Shown: positions 5,769 through 11,777 of the stretch, in pieces
Position numbering within the stretch: the first letter of the stretch is position 1
How the letters are laid out: each line of letters starts with the position of its first letter
Assembly: GCA_964577175.1 (NCBI GenBank)
Contig: CAZNYC010000125.1
Span: 1-11,777, forward strand
Source: BS750m-G62 sp964577175
GTDB lineage: Bacteria > Planctomycetota > Phycisphaerae > FEN-1346
DNA: 11,777 nt
Direction of reading: 5' to 3'
Program-made: the position numbers and the translations under genes
The notes under the pieces: model-generated
Database searches by the model: none
What the model saw: only the letters and a program-made list of their open reading frames with translations
Told to the model about the DNA's origin: nothing

Positions 5769-5978
5769 CCTCACGCAAAGGCGCCAAGCCGCAAAGACGG
5801 CAAACGACAACGGCGCAAAACTGGGAAAAGACAACAGCGGAAGGCGATCAAGAAACGCGGCGATTTGTCACCCTGCGGGCATCTTAGCATGATAGTCGTG
5901 GTCCTTGCCGTTACTCAATCCTTCGCTTTTGTTGTTTTCGCCGTTGCCGTCTTTGCGGCTTGGCGCCTTTGCGTGAGG
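5769..5978. mobile_element. Inverted-repeat element E2 (MITE-like), 210 bp
   Basis: The terminal arms at 5769-5803 and 5944-5978 are a perfect 35-bp inverted repeat (begins CCTCACGCAAAGGCGCC, ends GGCGCCTTTGCGTGAGG). The internal core at 5873-5917 matches E1's core at 39/45 positions in the same orientation. Relative to E1, the outer 28 bp of the arms differ at two paired positions, and at both the change is mirrored in the opposite arm, so pairing is kept. The element starts 64 nt upstream of the photolyase ATG and ends 11 nt after the rex stop, filling most of the 284-nt gap. No internal coding sequence is credible. Its mobility is inferred; it may also act as a terminator for rex or a leader structure for the photolyase gene. 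Confidence 0.7.
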
Positions 5979-5989
5979 AACGGTGGTTT

Positions 5990-6661
5990 TTAGCCTTTTT
6001 CGGATGTCGAGTTGTCCTCGCCGGCCGCGTCCACATCGCGGGCGAAGTACGCCACCTTCTCGAGCGAGACGGTCATGTCGAGGTCCTCGACGTAGACGTC
6101 CTCCGGCACCCGCAGGCGCGCGGGGGCGAAGTTCAGGATGCCGCGCACCCCCCCCTCCACGAGCCGGTCCGCCACTTCCTGGGCGGCCTCGGGCGGGACG
6201 GCGATGATCGCCACCCGGATGTCCCGGGCCCGCAGGATCTCCTTCAGCCGGCCCATCGGCCACACGCGGCACTGGTTGATGGACCGGTTCGCCTTGGTCG
6301 GGTCGGAGTCGAAGGCGGCGGTGATGGCCAGGTTCGGCCGCCGGCCCGTGAAGTGCGTCAGCAGGGCCTTGCCGAGGTTCCCCACGCCCACCAGCGCCGC
6401 CGCCTGCCCGGCCGGATGGTCCAGGAACCGGCGCAGGCTCCGGATGAGTTCCGTCACCTCGTACCCGCGGGCCGACGAACCGGACGTGCCCAGCACCATG
6501 AGGTCGCGGCGGACCTGGGCGGCGGTGCGGCCGGCCAGGTCGGCCAGTTGCCGGCTGTAGACGTGCGTCACGCCCTCGGCCTGCAGCACGTTCAGCAGCC
6601 GCCGGTACAGGCTGAGCCGCGCAATCGTCCGTTCGGAGATGGGTCGGGTTTTCCCGGCCAC
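5990..6661 (-). CDS. rex: Redox-sensing transcriptional repressor Rex
   Basis: The product has 223 residues, close to the usual 205-220. Residues 7-75 form the winged-helix DNA-binding domain: PISERTIARLSLYRRLLNVL (7-26), VYSRQLADLAGRTAAQVRRD (34-53), LMVLGTSGSSARGYEV (54-69). The Rossmann NAD(H)-binding domain follows, with GVGNLGKAL at 92-100, VAIIAVPPEAAQEVADRLV at 150-168, and GILNFAP at 174-180. Rex dimers bind DNA when NAD+ is high and release it as NADH rises, controlling respiration and fermentation genes. GTG 6661 is chosen because AGGAG lies 6 nt upstream; longer frames add about 60 residues of non-Rex sequence through a hairpin repeat. The C-terminus has a short acidic tail. I could not find a typical Rex operator (TTGTGAA...TTCACAA) in the window. 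Element E2 begins just downstream, and two hairpins lie in the 276-nt leader. Confidence 0.94.
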   Translation of the reverse strand: MAGKTRPISERTIARLSLYRRLLNVLQAEGVTHVYSRQLADLAGRTAAQVRRDLMVLGTSGSSARGYEVTELIRSLRRFLDHPAGQAAALVGVGNLGKALLTHFTGRRPNLAITAAFDSDPTKANRSINQCRVWPMGRLKEILRARDIRVAIIAVPPEAAQEVADRLVEGGVRGILNFAPARLRVPEDVYVEDLDMTVSLEKVAYFARDVDAAGEDNSTSEKG

Positions 6662-6688
6662 GGGTGGCTCCTGCTCGTGGACGACGGC

Positions 6689-6716
6689 GCGCGGTGGGTC
6701 GCCGTACCCATCGCGC
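6689..6716. repeat. Hairpin repeat H, copy 1, in the rex leader
   Basis: GCGCGGTGGGT (6689-6699) pairs with ACCCATCGCGC (6706-6716) across a 6-nt loop; one of the 11 pairs is G-T. The same architecture, with the same left stem, occurs at 11376-11403 upstream of the beta-helix gene. It starts 28 nt upstream of the rex GTG on the minus strand, so it would lie in the 5' leader of the transcript. An inverted relative follows at 6732-6753. It could be a dispersed repeat or a leader element. Confidence 0.6.
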
Positions 6717-6731
6717 TGCGACCGGCCTGCA

Positions 6732-6753
6732 CGGCGGGTGCGGAGACCCGCCG
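6732..6753. repeat. Hairpin repeat H, copy 2, inverted orientation
   Basis: CGGCGGGT (6732-6739) pairs perfectly with ACCCGCCG (6746-6753) around the loop GCGGAG. The reverse complement of this loop, CTCCGC, is the loop of the copy at 11376-11403, so this copy is in the opposite orientation. It lies in the 276-nt spacer between the sulfatase 3' end and rex. The rest of that spacer (6754-6937) shows nothing else I can name. Confidence 0.55.
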
Positions 6754-6937
6754 CGCTTCCCGGTCTCTGTTCGCGCGTCGTGGTCCGGGAAGGCCACCAC
6801 GCGGGCTTTCCCTGCCAGTATTGAGCCGGCGGAATGGAAGTCAACCGCCAATTCCCTTCACGCCGTCCGTCAGGGAGCGGGGCGGCACCGGCGGCACAGC
6901 CGCACGCATCGCCGGTCCGCGCCGGGCGCTCGCGTGG

Positions 6938-8335
6938 TCACTCGTACGTCCATTTCACGATCCACGGGTCCTTGGTGCGCTTCTGCATGGCCTGGAGTTT
7001 CGCCTGGAGCCGCTCGAGCGTGGCGGCGTGGGCGGGGTCGTCGGCCAGGTTGGTCGCCTCGTGCGGATCGTTCTCCAGGTCGTACAACTCGAACGCCGGC
7101 CGGTGCAGATACGCCTCCACCGGACGCTTGCCGTACGTCTTCAGGCCGCGCTCGAGCACCGCCTGCCACGTGGCGGAGGCGTACAGGTCGCTCGCGAACG
7201 GGTACGCCAGGGGATGGGCGAGGTTCCAGATGAGTTTCCACCGGCGATCGCGGACCACCCGCATCGGGTAATACATGGTGATCTCATGAAACGTGTGGGA
7301 GGCGTAGGTCTCGTCCCATCCCTCCGGCCGCCGCTCGCGCATGGCCCGCCGGAACGACCGGCCGTGGAACGCGTACCCCTCGGGCACCGCGCCCGCGACG
7401 TCGAGCAGCGTCGGCGTGATGCACGTGTAGTTCAGGATGGCCTCGCAGACGGACCCCTGCGGGCCGCCGAACGGGTCGCGCACGACGAACGGCAGGCGCA
7501 GCGCCGGCTCGTACGCGTTCGTCTTCGCCCCGGGAAACGCGATGCCGTTGTCCGAGCAGTAAAGGACGACCGTGTCGTGCCAGCGGCCGGTGTCCTTGAG
7601 AAGGCGGATGAGGCGCACCAGGCCGGCGTCGGCCCGCTGGACGCTCATGTAGTACTTGGCGAGTTCCTGCCGGCACTCGGGGATGTCCGGCAGGTACGGG
7701 GGGACGATCACGTCCTTCGGGTCCACGGGGTCCGAGCCGTCGCGCTTGAACGGACGGTGCGGCTCGGTCGTGCCGAAGTAGAGGAAGAAGGGACGGTTAT
7801 CGTCGGCGGCGATAAGGTCGCGGCAGCGCTCGGCCCCGGCCGCCGGCGACCCGCCCCCGCGGATCACCGTCTCGAAACGGTACACCGCCTCCGGGGCCAC
7901 GTGGTACTTGCCCCACCGGGCCGTCCGGTACCCGGCCTCGCCGAGCAGGTTCGGCAGGCTCCGCACCCACGGAAAGGTAATGAAATGATGGTAACGGTGC
8001 TGGTGCCCGTACTGGCCGTTGCGGTGGTTGTAGAGCCCCGTCAGGATGACGCTGCGGCTCGCGCTGCACGACGCCGTCGTGGAGTAGGCGTTCGTGAATC
8101 GGACGCCGCCGGCGGCCAGTTCGTCCAGGCCGGGCGTCCGGATGGCCGGGTTGCCGTAGCATCCCGCGTCGCCGGTGCCCTGGTCGTCGACGACGTAAAG
8201 GAGGATGTTGGGCCGCTTCGCCCGGGCAGGCGGCGCCTCGGCGGCCCGGGCCAGGGCGGGGCCGCCCAACGCCGACGCCGCCGCGGCGCCGGCGCCCTTG
8301 ATCAGGTTGCGGCGGGTGATTCCATCGGAAAGCAT
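6938..8335 (-). CDS. Tat-exported sulfatase, heparan N-sulfatase (SGSH)-like
   Basis: The product has 465 residues. Residues 1-32 form a twin-arginine signal (ITRRNLIKGAG, then an Ala-rich core ending in ALARA), typical of planctomycetal sulfatases. The mature enzyme has NILLYVVDD at 43-51 (metal-binding Asp pair 50-51) and the formylglycine motif CSASR at 90-94, continuing SVILTGLYNHRNGQYGH. It also has GKYHVAPEAVYRF at 142-154, EPHRP at 191-195, SDNG at 261-264, and KTNAYEPALRLP at 271-282. GKYHVAPEAVYRF and the HQHRYHHF segment are close to N-sulfoglucosamine sulfohydrolase, pointing to heparan-like N-sulfate as substrate; the substrate is an inference. The formylglycine motif has Ala at its third position (CxAxR) where Pro is common. 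AAGGAG lies 6 nt before ATG 8335. It is the last gene of the three-gene minus-strand cluster, 127 nt after the ceramidase-like gene, with a hairpin in that gap. Confidence 0.93.
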   Translation of the reverse strand: MLSDGITRRNLIKGAGAAAASALGGPALARAAEAPPARAKRPNILLYVVDDQGTGDAGCYGNPAIRTPGLDELAAGGVRFTNAYSTTASCSASRSVILTGLYNHRNGQYGHQHRYHHFITFPWVRSLPNLLGEAGYRTARWGKYHVAPEAVYRFETVIRGGGSPAAGAERCRDLIAADDNRPFFLYFGTTEPHRPFKRDGSDPVDPKDVIVPPYLPDIPECRQELAKYYMSVQRADAGLVRLIRLLKDTGRWHDTVVLYCSDNGIAFPGAKTNAYEPALRLPFVVRDPFGGPQGSVCEAILNYTCITPTLLDVAGAVPEGYAFHGRSFRRAMRERRPEGWDETYASHTFHEITMYYPMRVVRDRRWKLIWNLAHPLAYPFASDLYASATWQAVLERGLKTYGKRPVEAYLHRPAFELYDLENDPHEATNLADDPAHAATLERLQAKLQAMQKRTKDPWIVKWTYE

Positions 8336-8370
8336 GGCGGTCTCCTTATGCGGTTCTCCCCAGGCCGGGA

Positions 8371-8395
8371 CGGTGCGAAACGGCGCTTCGCACCG
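8371..8395. promoter_or_regulatory. Hairpin between the ceramidase-like and sulfatase genes
   Basis: CGGTGCGAA (8371-8379) pairs perfectly with TTCGCACCG (8387-8395) around a 7-nt loop. It lies 35 nt upstream of the sulfatase ATG, within the 127-nt intergenic gap. There is no T-tract on either side. It could adjust sulfatase expression relative to the upstream genes, or be a dispersed repeat. Function is unproven. Confidence 0.5.
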
Positions 8396-8462
8396 GGCCA
8401 CGGGCCGCGCCCCTTCCGGGACGCGGCATCGGCAGCCCCGCCGCCCACACGGGGGCGCAGCG

Positions 8463-9944
8463 TCACGGCTTCATGTCGGCCAGCATCTCCAGCAGTGCCC
8501 TGGCGATCTTCGTCGAGGCCTCGATCTCCACCCGGCTCGTGCCGAGCCACGTCTCGTACCCGCCCAGCCGGTGCTGCGCCGGCGTGGGCAGGTATCCCCC
8601 GCTGCCGTTGGCCAGCGAGATCGTGAACGTGGGCTTCAGGGGGCTGCGGGCCTTCAGTTCCAGGCCCGTCTCGACGAACGTCTCGAACGGGACGGTGGCG
8701 ATGCCCAGGTCGCCGATACGGACCGCCTGGAGGATGATGCGCGTGGTCGCGGGCGCCTCGTGCAGCCGCACGATGCGGTGGGCGTACGTCCGCTCGTGCG
8801 GCAGTTTGTCGGGCCGGTCGGGGTGGGCCAGCATCTCGCGGGCCTTGGCGAGTTGCTCGGGGCTGGGCTTGCGGACGGCCAATTCGAGTTCCCGCTGGCG
8901 CATGGCCAGCGAGACGTACGGCCGCCAGTCGAGTTCTTTATACTCGGCGAAGACCGCCCGGGCGACGCGGTCGGCCACGACGCGGATCTTCTCGTACGGC
9001 GGCCGCCGCTCGGGCGGGGCGGCGTAGTTGATGTTGTTGATGTTCCCGCTCGTCCCGTTCGACAGGATGCCCACGAAGGGCGGGTCGAGCCGGTCCGCGC
9101 CGAGGCGCTGCTGGATGCGGTCGGCAAAGGCGCCGAAGTAGTCGGCGGAAATCTCCTGCCGGCGGGTGCCGCCCACGTAATGCAGCGAGTAGTTCGCCAG
9201 CAGGGCGATGGGCCGGCCCCCCGCCGACTCCACCGCCACGAAGCACACCGCCGGGTCCACGGGCCCCGACGGCTTCAGCAGGTCCGGACGCCGGTGACCG
9301 GGATTCATCTTCACGCGGTCCGTGCCGCCGAACGGGTCGGGCAGCGGCGTGCCGGGCTTCATGAGCCATCGGCGGTTGAAGACCTCCTCGGGCACGTCGG
9401 CGGTGCCCCAGGCGATGCGGGCCGGCTCCAGGTGGCTGATTGCCCGCCGCACGCCGTCCACGATCCGCCGGACGACGAACCGGCCGTAGTCCAGGTCCCC
9501 GCCGTCGGAAGCCCCGTCCCCCTTCCATCGACAGGGGATCGAGGAATGCGTATGCGTGGAGGCCATCAGCATCCGGTCCACCGGCAGGTCCGTGTGCGCG
9601 TGGAGCCGCCGCTTGGCCTCGTCGAAGACCTCGCGCCCGATGCCGAGGTTGTCGCAGACGACGATCGCGAGGCGGGTCGTGCCGTCGTCGAGCACCAGGC
9701 ACCGGGCGTGGAGTTCGTCGTGAATGCGTTCGGCCGGCGCGGCCTTCCATCCGCCGATGATCGGTTCGCCGAGCCAGGGCGTGATGTTGCTCGCGGCCGC
9801 CCCGGCCCGCAGAACGGGCCCCTCCGCCTCGGCCGCGCGGACCGGCGCGGCGATAACCATGAAGGTCACGACGACGGCCAGGAGTGCGGCCGCGGCCCGG
9901 GCGAGCCGGGCACCGTGGCGGCGCGTGATTTCATCAAAACCCAT
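8463..9944 (-). CDS. Exported neutral/alkaline ceramidase N-terminal-like protein (PF04734)
   Basis: The product has 493 residues. Residues 1-37 are an export signal: EITRRHGAR at 5-13, a long hydrophobic stretch to about 33, and APVRA before the mature AEAEG. The mature part follows the neutral ceramidase metallo-amidase fold: AASNITPWLGEPIIGG at 50-65, a THTHS motif at 130-134 (zinc His region), NYSLHYVGG at 251-259, ISADYFGAF at 265-273, SNGTSGNINN at 295-304, PFETFVETG at 419-427, and NGSGGYLPTP at 446-455. The family's zinc ligands (two His, a Glu, a Tyr) have candidates at H131 or H133, H255, E421 and Y451. The nucleophile region is altered: NGTSGN stands where ceramidases have a GDVSPN-type motif. 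It is much shorter than true ceramidases (about 650-750 residues), so it is more likely a relative acting on another amide or glycan substrate. AAGGAG lies 6 nt before ATG 9944; the gene starts 29 nt after the beta-helix gene, so cotranscription is likely. Confidence 0.88.
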   Translation of the reverse strand: MGFDEITRRHGARLARAAAALLAVVVTFMVIAAPVRAAEAEGPVLRAGAAASNITPWLGEPIIGGWKAAPAERIHDELHARCLVLDDGTTRLAIVVCDNLGIGREVFDEAKRRLHAHTDLPVDRMLMASTHTHSSIPCRWKGDGASDGGDLDYGRFVVRRIVDGVRRAISHLEPARIAWGTADVPEEVFNRRWLMKPGTPLPDPFGGTDRVKMNPGHRRPDLLKPSGPVDPAVCFVAVESAGGRPIALLANYSLHYVGGTRRQEISADYFGAFADRIQQRLGADRLDPPFVGILSNGTSGNINNINYAAPPERRPPYEKIRVVADRVARAVFAEYKELDWRPYVSLAMRQRELELAVRKPSPEQLAKAREMLAHPDRPDKLPHERTYAHRIVRLHEAPATTRIILQAVRIGDLGIATVPFETFVETGLELKARSPLKPTFTISLANGSGGYLPTPAQHRLGGYETWLGTSRVEIEASTKIARALLEMLADMKP

Positions 9945-9973
9945 CGCATGCTCCTTTGCAGTCGGCTTGCCGC

Positions 9974-11353
9974 CTACGGCGCCGCCTTCGGCGCAGGTTC
10001 GGCGGCGTCGATGTGCACGTTCTCGCACCCCTCCCTGACGAGGGCCTGCCAGCCGTCCGGCGGCTCGGCGTGGCGGATGAGGCACCCGGAGACGCGGCTG
10101 TCGGCAACGTTCTTCAGCAAGAGGCCCGCCCCCTCGCAGTCGAGCACCGTGCACCCGGTGACGTTAAACCGCCGGCAGTCCTCCAGGACGACGCCCGCCG
10201 GCCCGCCCGTCACGCCGTGCACGTGCAGGCCGGTGATCGTGGCGTCGCGGCATCGGCGGAAGAGGACGCCGTTGGCCGCGTGGGCGGCGTATTGGTACGC
10301 CGGGGCCCGCTCCAGGAGGTTCGGCCCGACCACGAGGCCCCGGCTGTCCTCGACGAGCAGGTTGTGCGCGTGCCCCTGCCAGAACGTGTTGCCGACGATG
10401 CTGACCCCCCGCGCCTTCGCCACGTGCACGTTGACGTGGACGTCGCTCAGGACGTTGTCGGCGATGAGGACGTTGCCGCGCCGCACGCCGCCGGCGTCGG
10501 TGCCGACGATGCGGACGTTGGCGGACCCCTTCGCGCTGCGCGTATGCTGAATCGTGCATCCGACGATCGCGACTTCGCCGCAGCCCGCCTCGCCGCCCGT
10601 CGAATCGATGAGGACGTTGGCGGTGGGCGGCCCGTCGGCAGCCATGTTGCCCTCGACGTCGCACCCCGTCACGTGAAGGTTCCGCACGTTGCCGGCCCGC
10701 ACCACGATGCCGCCCCCGCCATTATAGGAGATGTGCGAGCCGGTCACGTTGATTTGATGCAGATTCACGTCGTCCAGGTACAGCCCCACGCCGCGGTTCT
10801 CGTACAGGTGGCAGGCCGTGACGATGACGTTTCGGTTCCGCCCCACAAGATGCACCGCGTGACGGGTCCGGCGGATCGTCAGGCGGTCGAGCGTGAGTTG
10901 CATGGTGCCGGTCGCCTCGATGCCGCCGGACTCGGCGTGGGCGCCGACGATCTCGAACCCGACGGCCGCGGGCGACCGCTGCCGGTCCCACACGTTCGGC
11001 TTCACGGTCCGCGGGCTGGCCGTGCCGGCGTGCGTCCCGACGAACCGGATGGCCGGGCCCGGGCCGTCCATGACGAGGGTCGCTGCCCCGGTGCCCTTGA
11101 AGGCCGTCGGGCCCACGCGGTCGAGGTCGACGACAATCGTCCGCGTGAGGCGGTACCGGCCGCGGGGGAGGCGGATGTCGCCGACGCCGGCGTCGACGCA
11201 CGTCTGGAAGGCGGCGGAGTCGTCGGCCTTGCCGTCGCCGACGGCGCCGAAGTCGCGGACCGTCGGGGCGGCGGGCGGCGCGCCGGTCGCCGGCGCCACG
11301 GTCAGCGCGAGCACAAGCACAAGCACGAGGACGGTGGGGCCGATGGGGCGCAT
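9974..11353 (-). CDS. Secreted right-handed beta-helix (pectate-lyase superfamily) protein
   Basis: The product has 459 residues. Residues 1-24 are a signal peptide (MRPIG, a Val/Leu core, then APATGA). TVRDFGAVGDGKADDSAAFQ at 31-50 is the classic opening of pectate-lyase-superfamily beta-helix proteins (PF12708 type), followed by VDAGVGDIRLPRGRYRL. The rest is built from parallel-beta-helix coils of about 22-25 residues with recurring V-T-G-C/S/N turns: VTACHLYEN (178-186), VTGSHISYNG (203-212), VTGCDVEGN (228-236), IVGCTIQHT (263-271), IVGNTFWQG (319-327), VTGCTVLDC (398-406), VSGCLIRH (421-428). Such proteins bind, cleave or epimerise polysaccharides outside the cytoplasm; no catalytic site can be assigned with confidence. 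AAGGA lies 9 nt before ATG 11353. It is the first gene of the cluster with the ceramidase-like and sulfatase genes. A hairpin of family H lies 23 nt upstream of its start. Confidence 0.88.
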   Translation of the reverse strand: MRPIGPTVLVLVLVLALTVAPATGAPPAAPTVRDFGAVGDGKADDSAAFQTCVDAGVGDIRLPRGRYRLTRTIVVDLDRVGPTAFKGTGAATLVMDGPGPAIRFVGTHAGTASPRTVKPNVWDRQRSPAAVGFEIVGAHAESGGIEATGTMQLTLDRLTIRRTRHAVHLVGRNRNVIVTACHLYENRGVGLYLDDVNLHQINVTGSHISYNGGGGIVVRAGNVRNLHVTGCDVEGNMAADGPPTANVLIDSTGGEAGCGEVAIVGCTIQHTRSAKGSANVRIVGTDAGGVRRGNVLIADNVLSDVHVNVHVAKARGVSIVGNTFWQGHAHNLLVEDSRGLVVGPNLLERAPAYQYAAHAANGVLFRRCRDATITGLHVHGVTGGPAGVVLEDCRRFNVTGCTVLDCEGAGLLLKNVADSRVSGCLIRHAEPPDGWQALVREGCENVHIDAAEPAPKAAP

Positions 11354-11375
11354 GGTTGGGTGTCCTTTCGCGTAT

Positions 11376-11403
11376 GCGCGGTGGGTCTCCGCACCCACTG
11401 CGC
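11376..11403. repeat. Hairpin repeat H, copy 3, in the beta-helix gene leader
   Basis: GCGCGGTGGGT (11376-11386) pairs with ACCCACTGCGC (11393-11403) across the loop CTCCGC, with one G-T among 11 pairs. The left stem is identical to that at 6689-6699. It begins 23 nt upstream of the beta-helix ATG, nearly the same distance and the same orientation as the copy before rex (28 nt). Confidence 0.6.
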
Positions 11404-11439
11404 TTCGAGCGTGTGGCATGCCCGCCTCCGACGGGTGAA

Positions 11440-11459
11440 CTTTCGCGCCGTTGCGAAAG
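11440..11459. promoter_or_regulatory. Small hairpin in the 5' region of the beta-helix cluster
   Basis: CTTTCGC (11440-11446) and GCGAAAG (11453-11459) form a perfect 7-bp stem with a 6-nt loop. It lies about 87 nt upstream of the beta-helix ATG, in the 169-nt gap after the RCK_C gene. It may be an operator-like dyad or an RNA hairpin; no regulator can be named. Confidence 0.35.
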
Positions 11460-11485
11460 CATGCGCTGCGCCCATGCCGGTTCCT

Positions 11486-11509
11486 CCCGGCCGGACAAGA
11501 CCGGCCGGG
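11486..11509 (-). terminator. Strong GC hairpin after the RCK_C gene
   Basis: CCCGGCCGG (11486-11494) and CCGGCCGGG (11501-11509) form a perfect 9-bp stem with loop ACAAGA. On the minus strand it begins 13 nt after the stop codon at 11523-11525, a typical terminator position. There is no T-tract following it, so intrinsic termination is uncertain; it may stabilise the mRNA end instead. Confidence 0.5.
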
Positions 11510-11522
11510 CCACACACTCCCC

Positions 11523-11777
11523 CTACCGATGCAGAAACTTCGACGCCTTCTTCAGGTTCGCCTGCTCGGCCACGAGGAACACGCGGTCGCCTGCCTGGAT
11601 CTGGGCCTGTCCGCGCGGGATGATGAACGTCTGCGTCTCGGGCCGGTAGATGCCCGTGATGACGCACGCGTCCGGGAAATCGGCGTCGGCGGCAATCTCG
11701 CTCACGCTCTTGCCGGCGGCTAAGAGCCTATCCGAATCACCCCTCGTCGGCCCGAGGCCGAGCGAGGCGGCCGCAGG
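11523..11777 (-). CDS. RCK_C (TrkA_C) domain protein, C-terminal fragment
   Basis: An open frame runs on the minus strand from the window edge to a TAG at 11523-11525 (84 codons visible). The last 60 or so residues match the TrkA C-terminal / RCK_C domain pattern: AGKSVSEIAAD, then ACVITGIYRPETQTFIIPRG and AGDRVFLVAEQANLKKASKF. This ligand-binding domain ends regulatory subunits of potassium uptake systems (TrkA), potassium channels and some SLC13-type or antiporter proteins; the parent protein is outside the window. A start at GTG 11705 is possible but would leave a bare 60-residue domain, so I treat the gene as entering from the right. The segment encoded at about 11721-11777 is unlike the usual linker, and codons such as TTA and AGG appear there, so a junction near 11721 is possible. 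A GC hairpin follows the stop. Confidence 0.75.
   Translation of the reverse strand, partial: PAAASLGLGPTRGDSDRLLAAGKSVSEIAADADFPDACVITGIYRPETQTFIIPRGQAQIQAGDRVFLVAEQANLKKASKFLHR

Noticed and set aside
5706..5834. Upstream extension of the photolyase frame
   Set aside because: It runs through the repeat element and has no photolyase similarity, while ATG 5705 has a good ribosome-binding site.
6662..6844. 61-residue N-terminal extension of Rex
   Set aside because: It crosses two hairpin repeats and adds sequence absent from Rex proteins; GTG 6661 with AGGAG fits better.
5706..6937. Rex autoregulatory operator
   Set aside because: I looked for TTGTGAA...TTCACAA-like dyads around rex and found none convincing.
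5960..8626. An 888-codon open frame on the plus strand
   Set aside because: It is antisense to rex and the sulfatase, has Arg/Val/Gly/Ala-rich low-complexity translation without domains, and is a typical GC-rich shadow of genuine genes.
8205..10550. A 781-codon open frame on the plus strand
   Set aside because: It is antisense to the sulfatase, ceramidase-like and beta-helix genes, crosses their boundaries and shows no recognisable domain.
9956..11623. A 555-codon open frame on the plus strand
   Set aside because: It is antisense to the beta-helix gene and extends across its leader and into the RCK_C gene; no domain is visible.

Overview
The window looks like chromosomal DNA from a very GC-rich bacterium, most likely a member of the Planctomycetota (an uncultured or MAG-type genome would fit). 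The reasons are G+C that appears well above 60 percent by eye, a twin-arginine-exported sulfatase, a ThuA-like secreted protein, a PF04734 neutral-ceramidase-like protein, a secreted right-handed beta-helix protein, and CACGCAAAGGCGC / CTCTGCG type intergenic repeats. This assignment is inference; there is no rRNA or other phylogenetic marker here. I found no rRNA, tRNA, CRISPR array, transposase or phage gene.

Layout. (1) 1-461, minus: 5' part of a class II aldolase. (2) 462-704: a 243-nt divergent intergenic stretch with no promoter I would defend. (3) 705-1592 and 1703-3277, plus: a secreted ThuA-like protein, then a secreted protein of unknown function that is probably all-alpha and carbohydrate-related. 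(4) 3315-3794, minus: TspO, convergent with the previous gene. (5) 3795-4232: 438 nt without a gene, filled with repeats (a 222-bp inverted-repeat element, a CTCTGCG-type repeat, two GTAG-headed palindromes and a possible tspO 3'-end relic). (6) 4233-5705, minus: class II-type DNA photolyase. (7) 5706-5989: a second copy of the inverted-repeat element. (8) 5990-6661, minus: redox repressor Rex. (9) 6662-6937: a 276-nt spacer with two related hairpins. (10) 11353 down to 6938, minus: an exported-enzyme cluster in the order beta-helix protein, ceramidase-like hydrolase, heparan-N-sulfatase-like sulfatase. (11) 11523-11777, minus: the C-terminal RCK_C (TrkA_C) end of a gene cut by the window edge.

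How the genes may work together. The beta-helix / ceramidase-like / sulfatase trio has short spacing (29 and 127 nt), good Shine-Dalgarno sites and export signals, so it reads as an operon for breaking down sulfated glycans or glycoconjugates outside the cytoplasm. The ThuA-like gene, its unknown neighbour and the class II aldolase also suggest sugar catabolism. TspO, photolyase and Rex are stress/redox/light-related but show no operon link to one another.

The most unusual content is between the genes. Two directly oriented inverted-repeat elements of about 210-222 bp flank the photolyase gene. Their long terminal arms differ between copies by paired compensatory changes. A separate family of short palindromes with GTAG/CTAC feet sits exactly at gene 3' ends and supplies the stop codon of at least two genes. 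A third hairpin family lies 23-28 nt upstream of two start codons.
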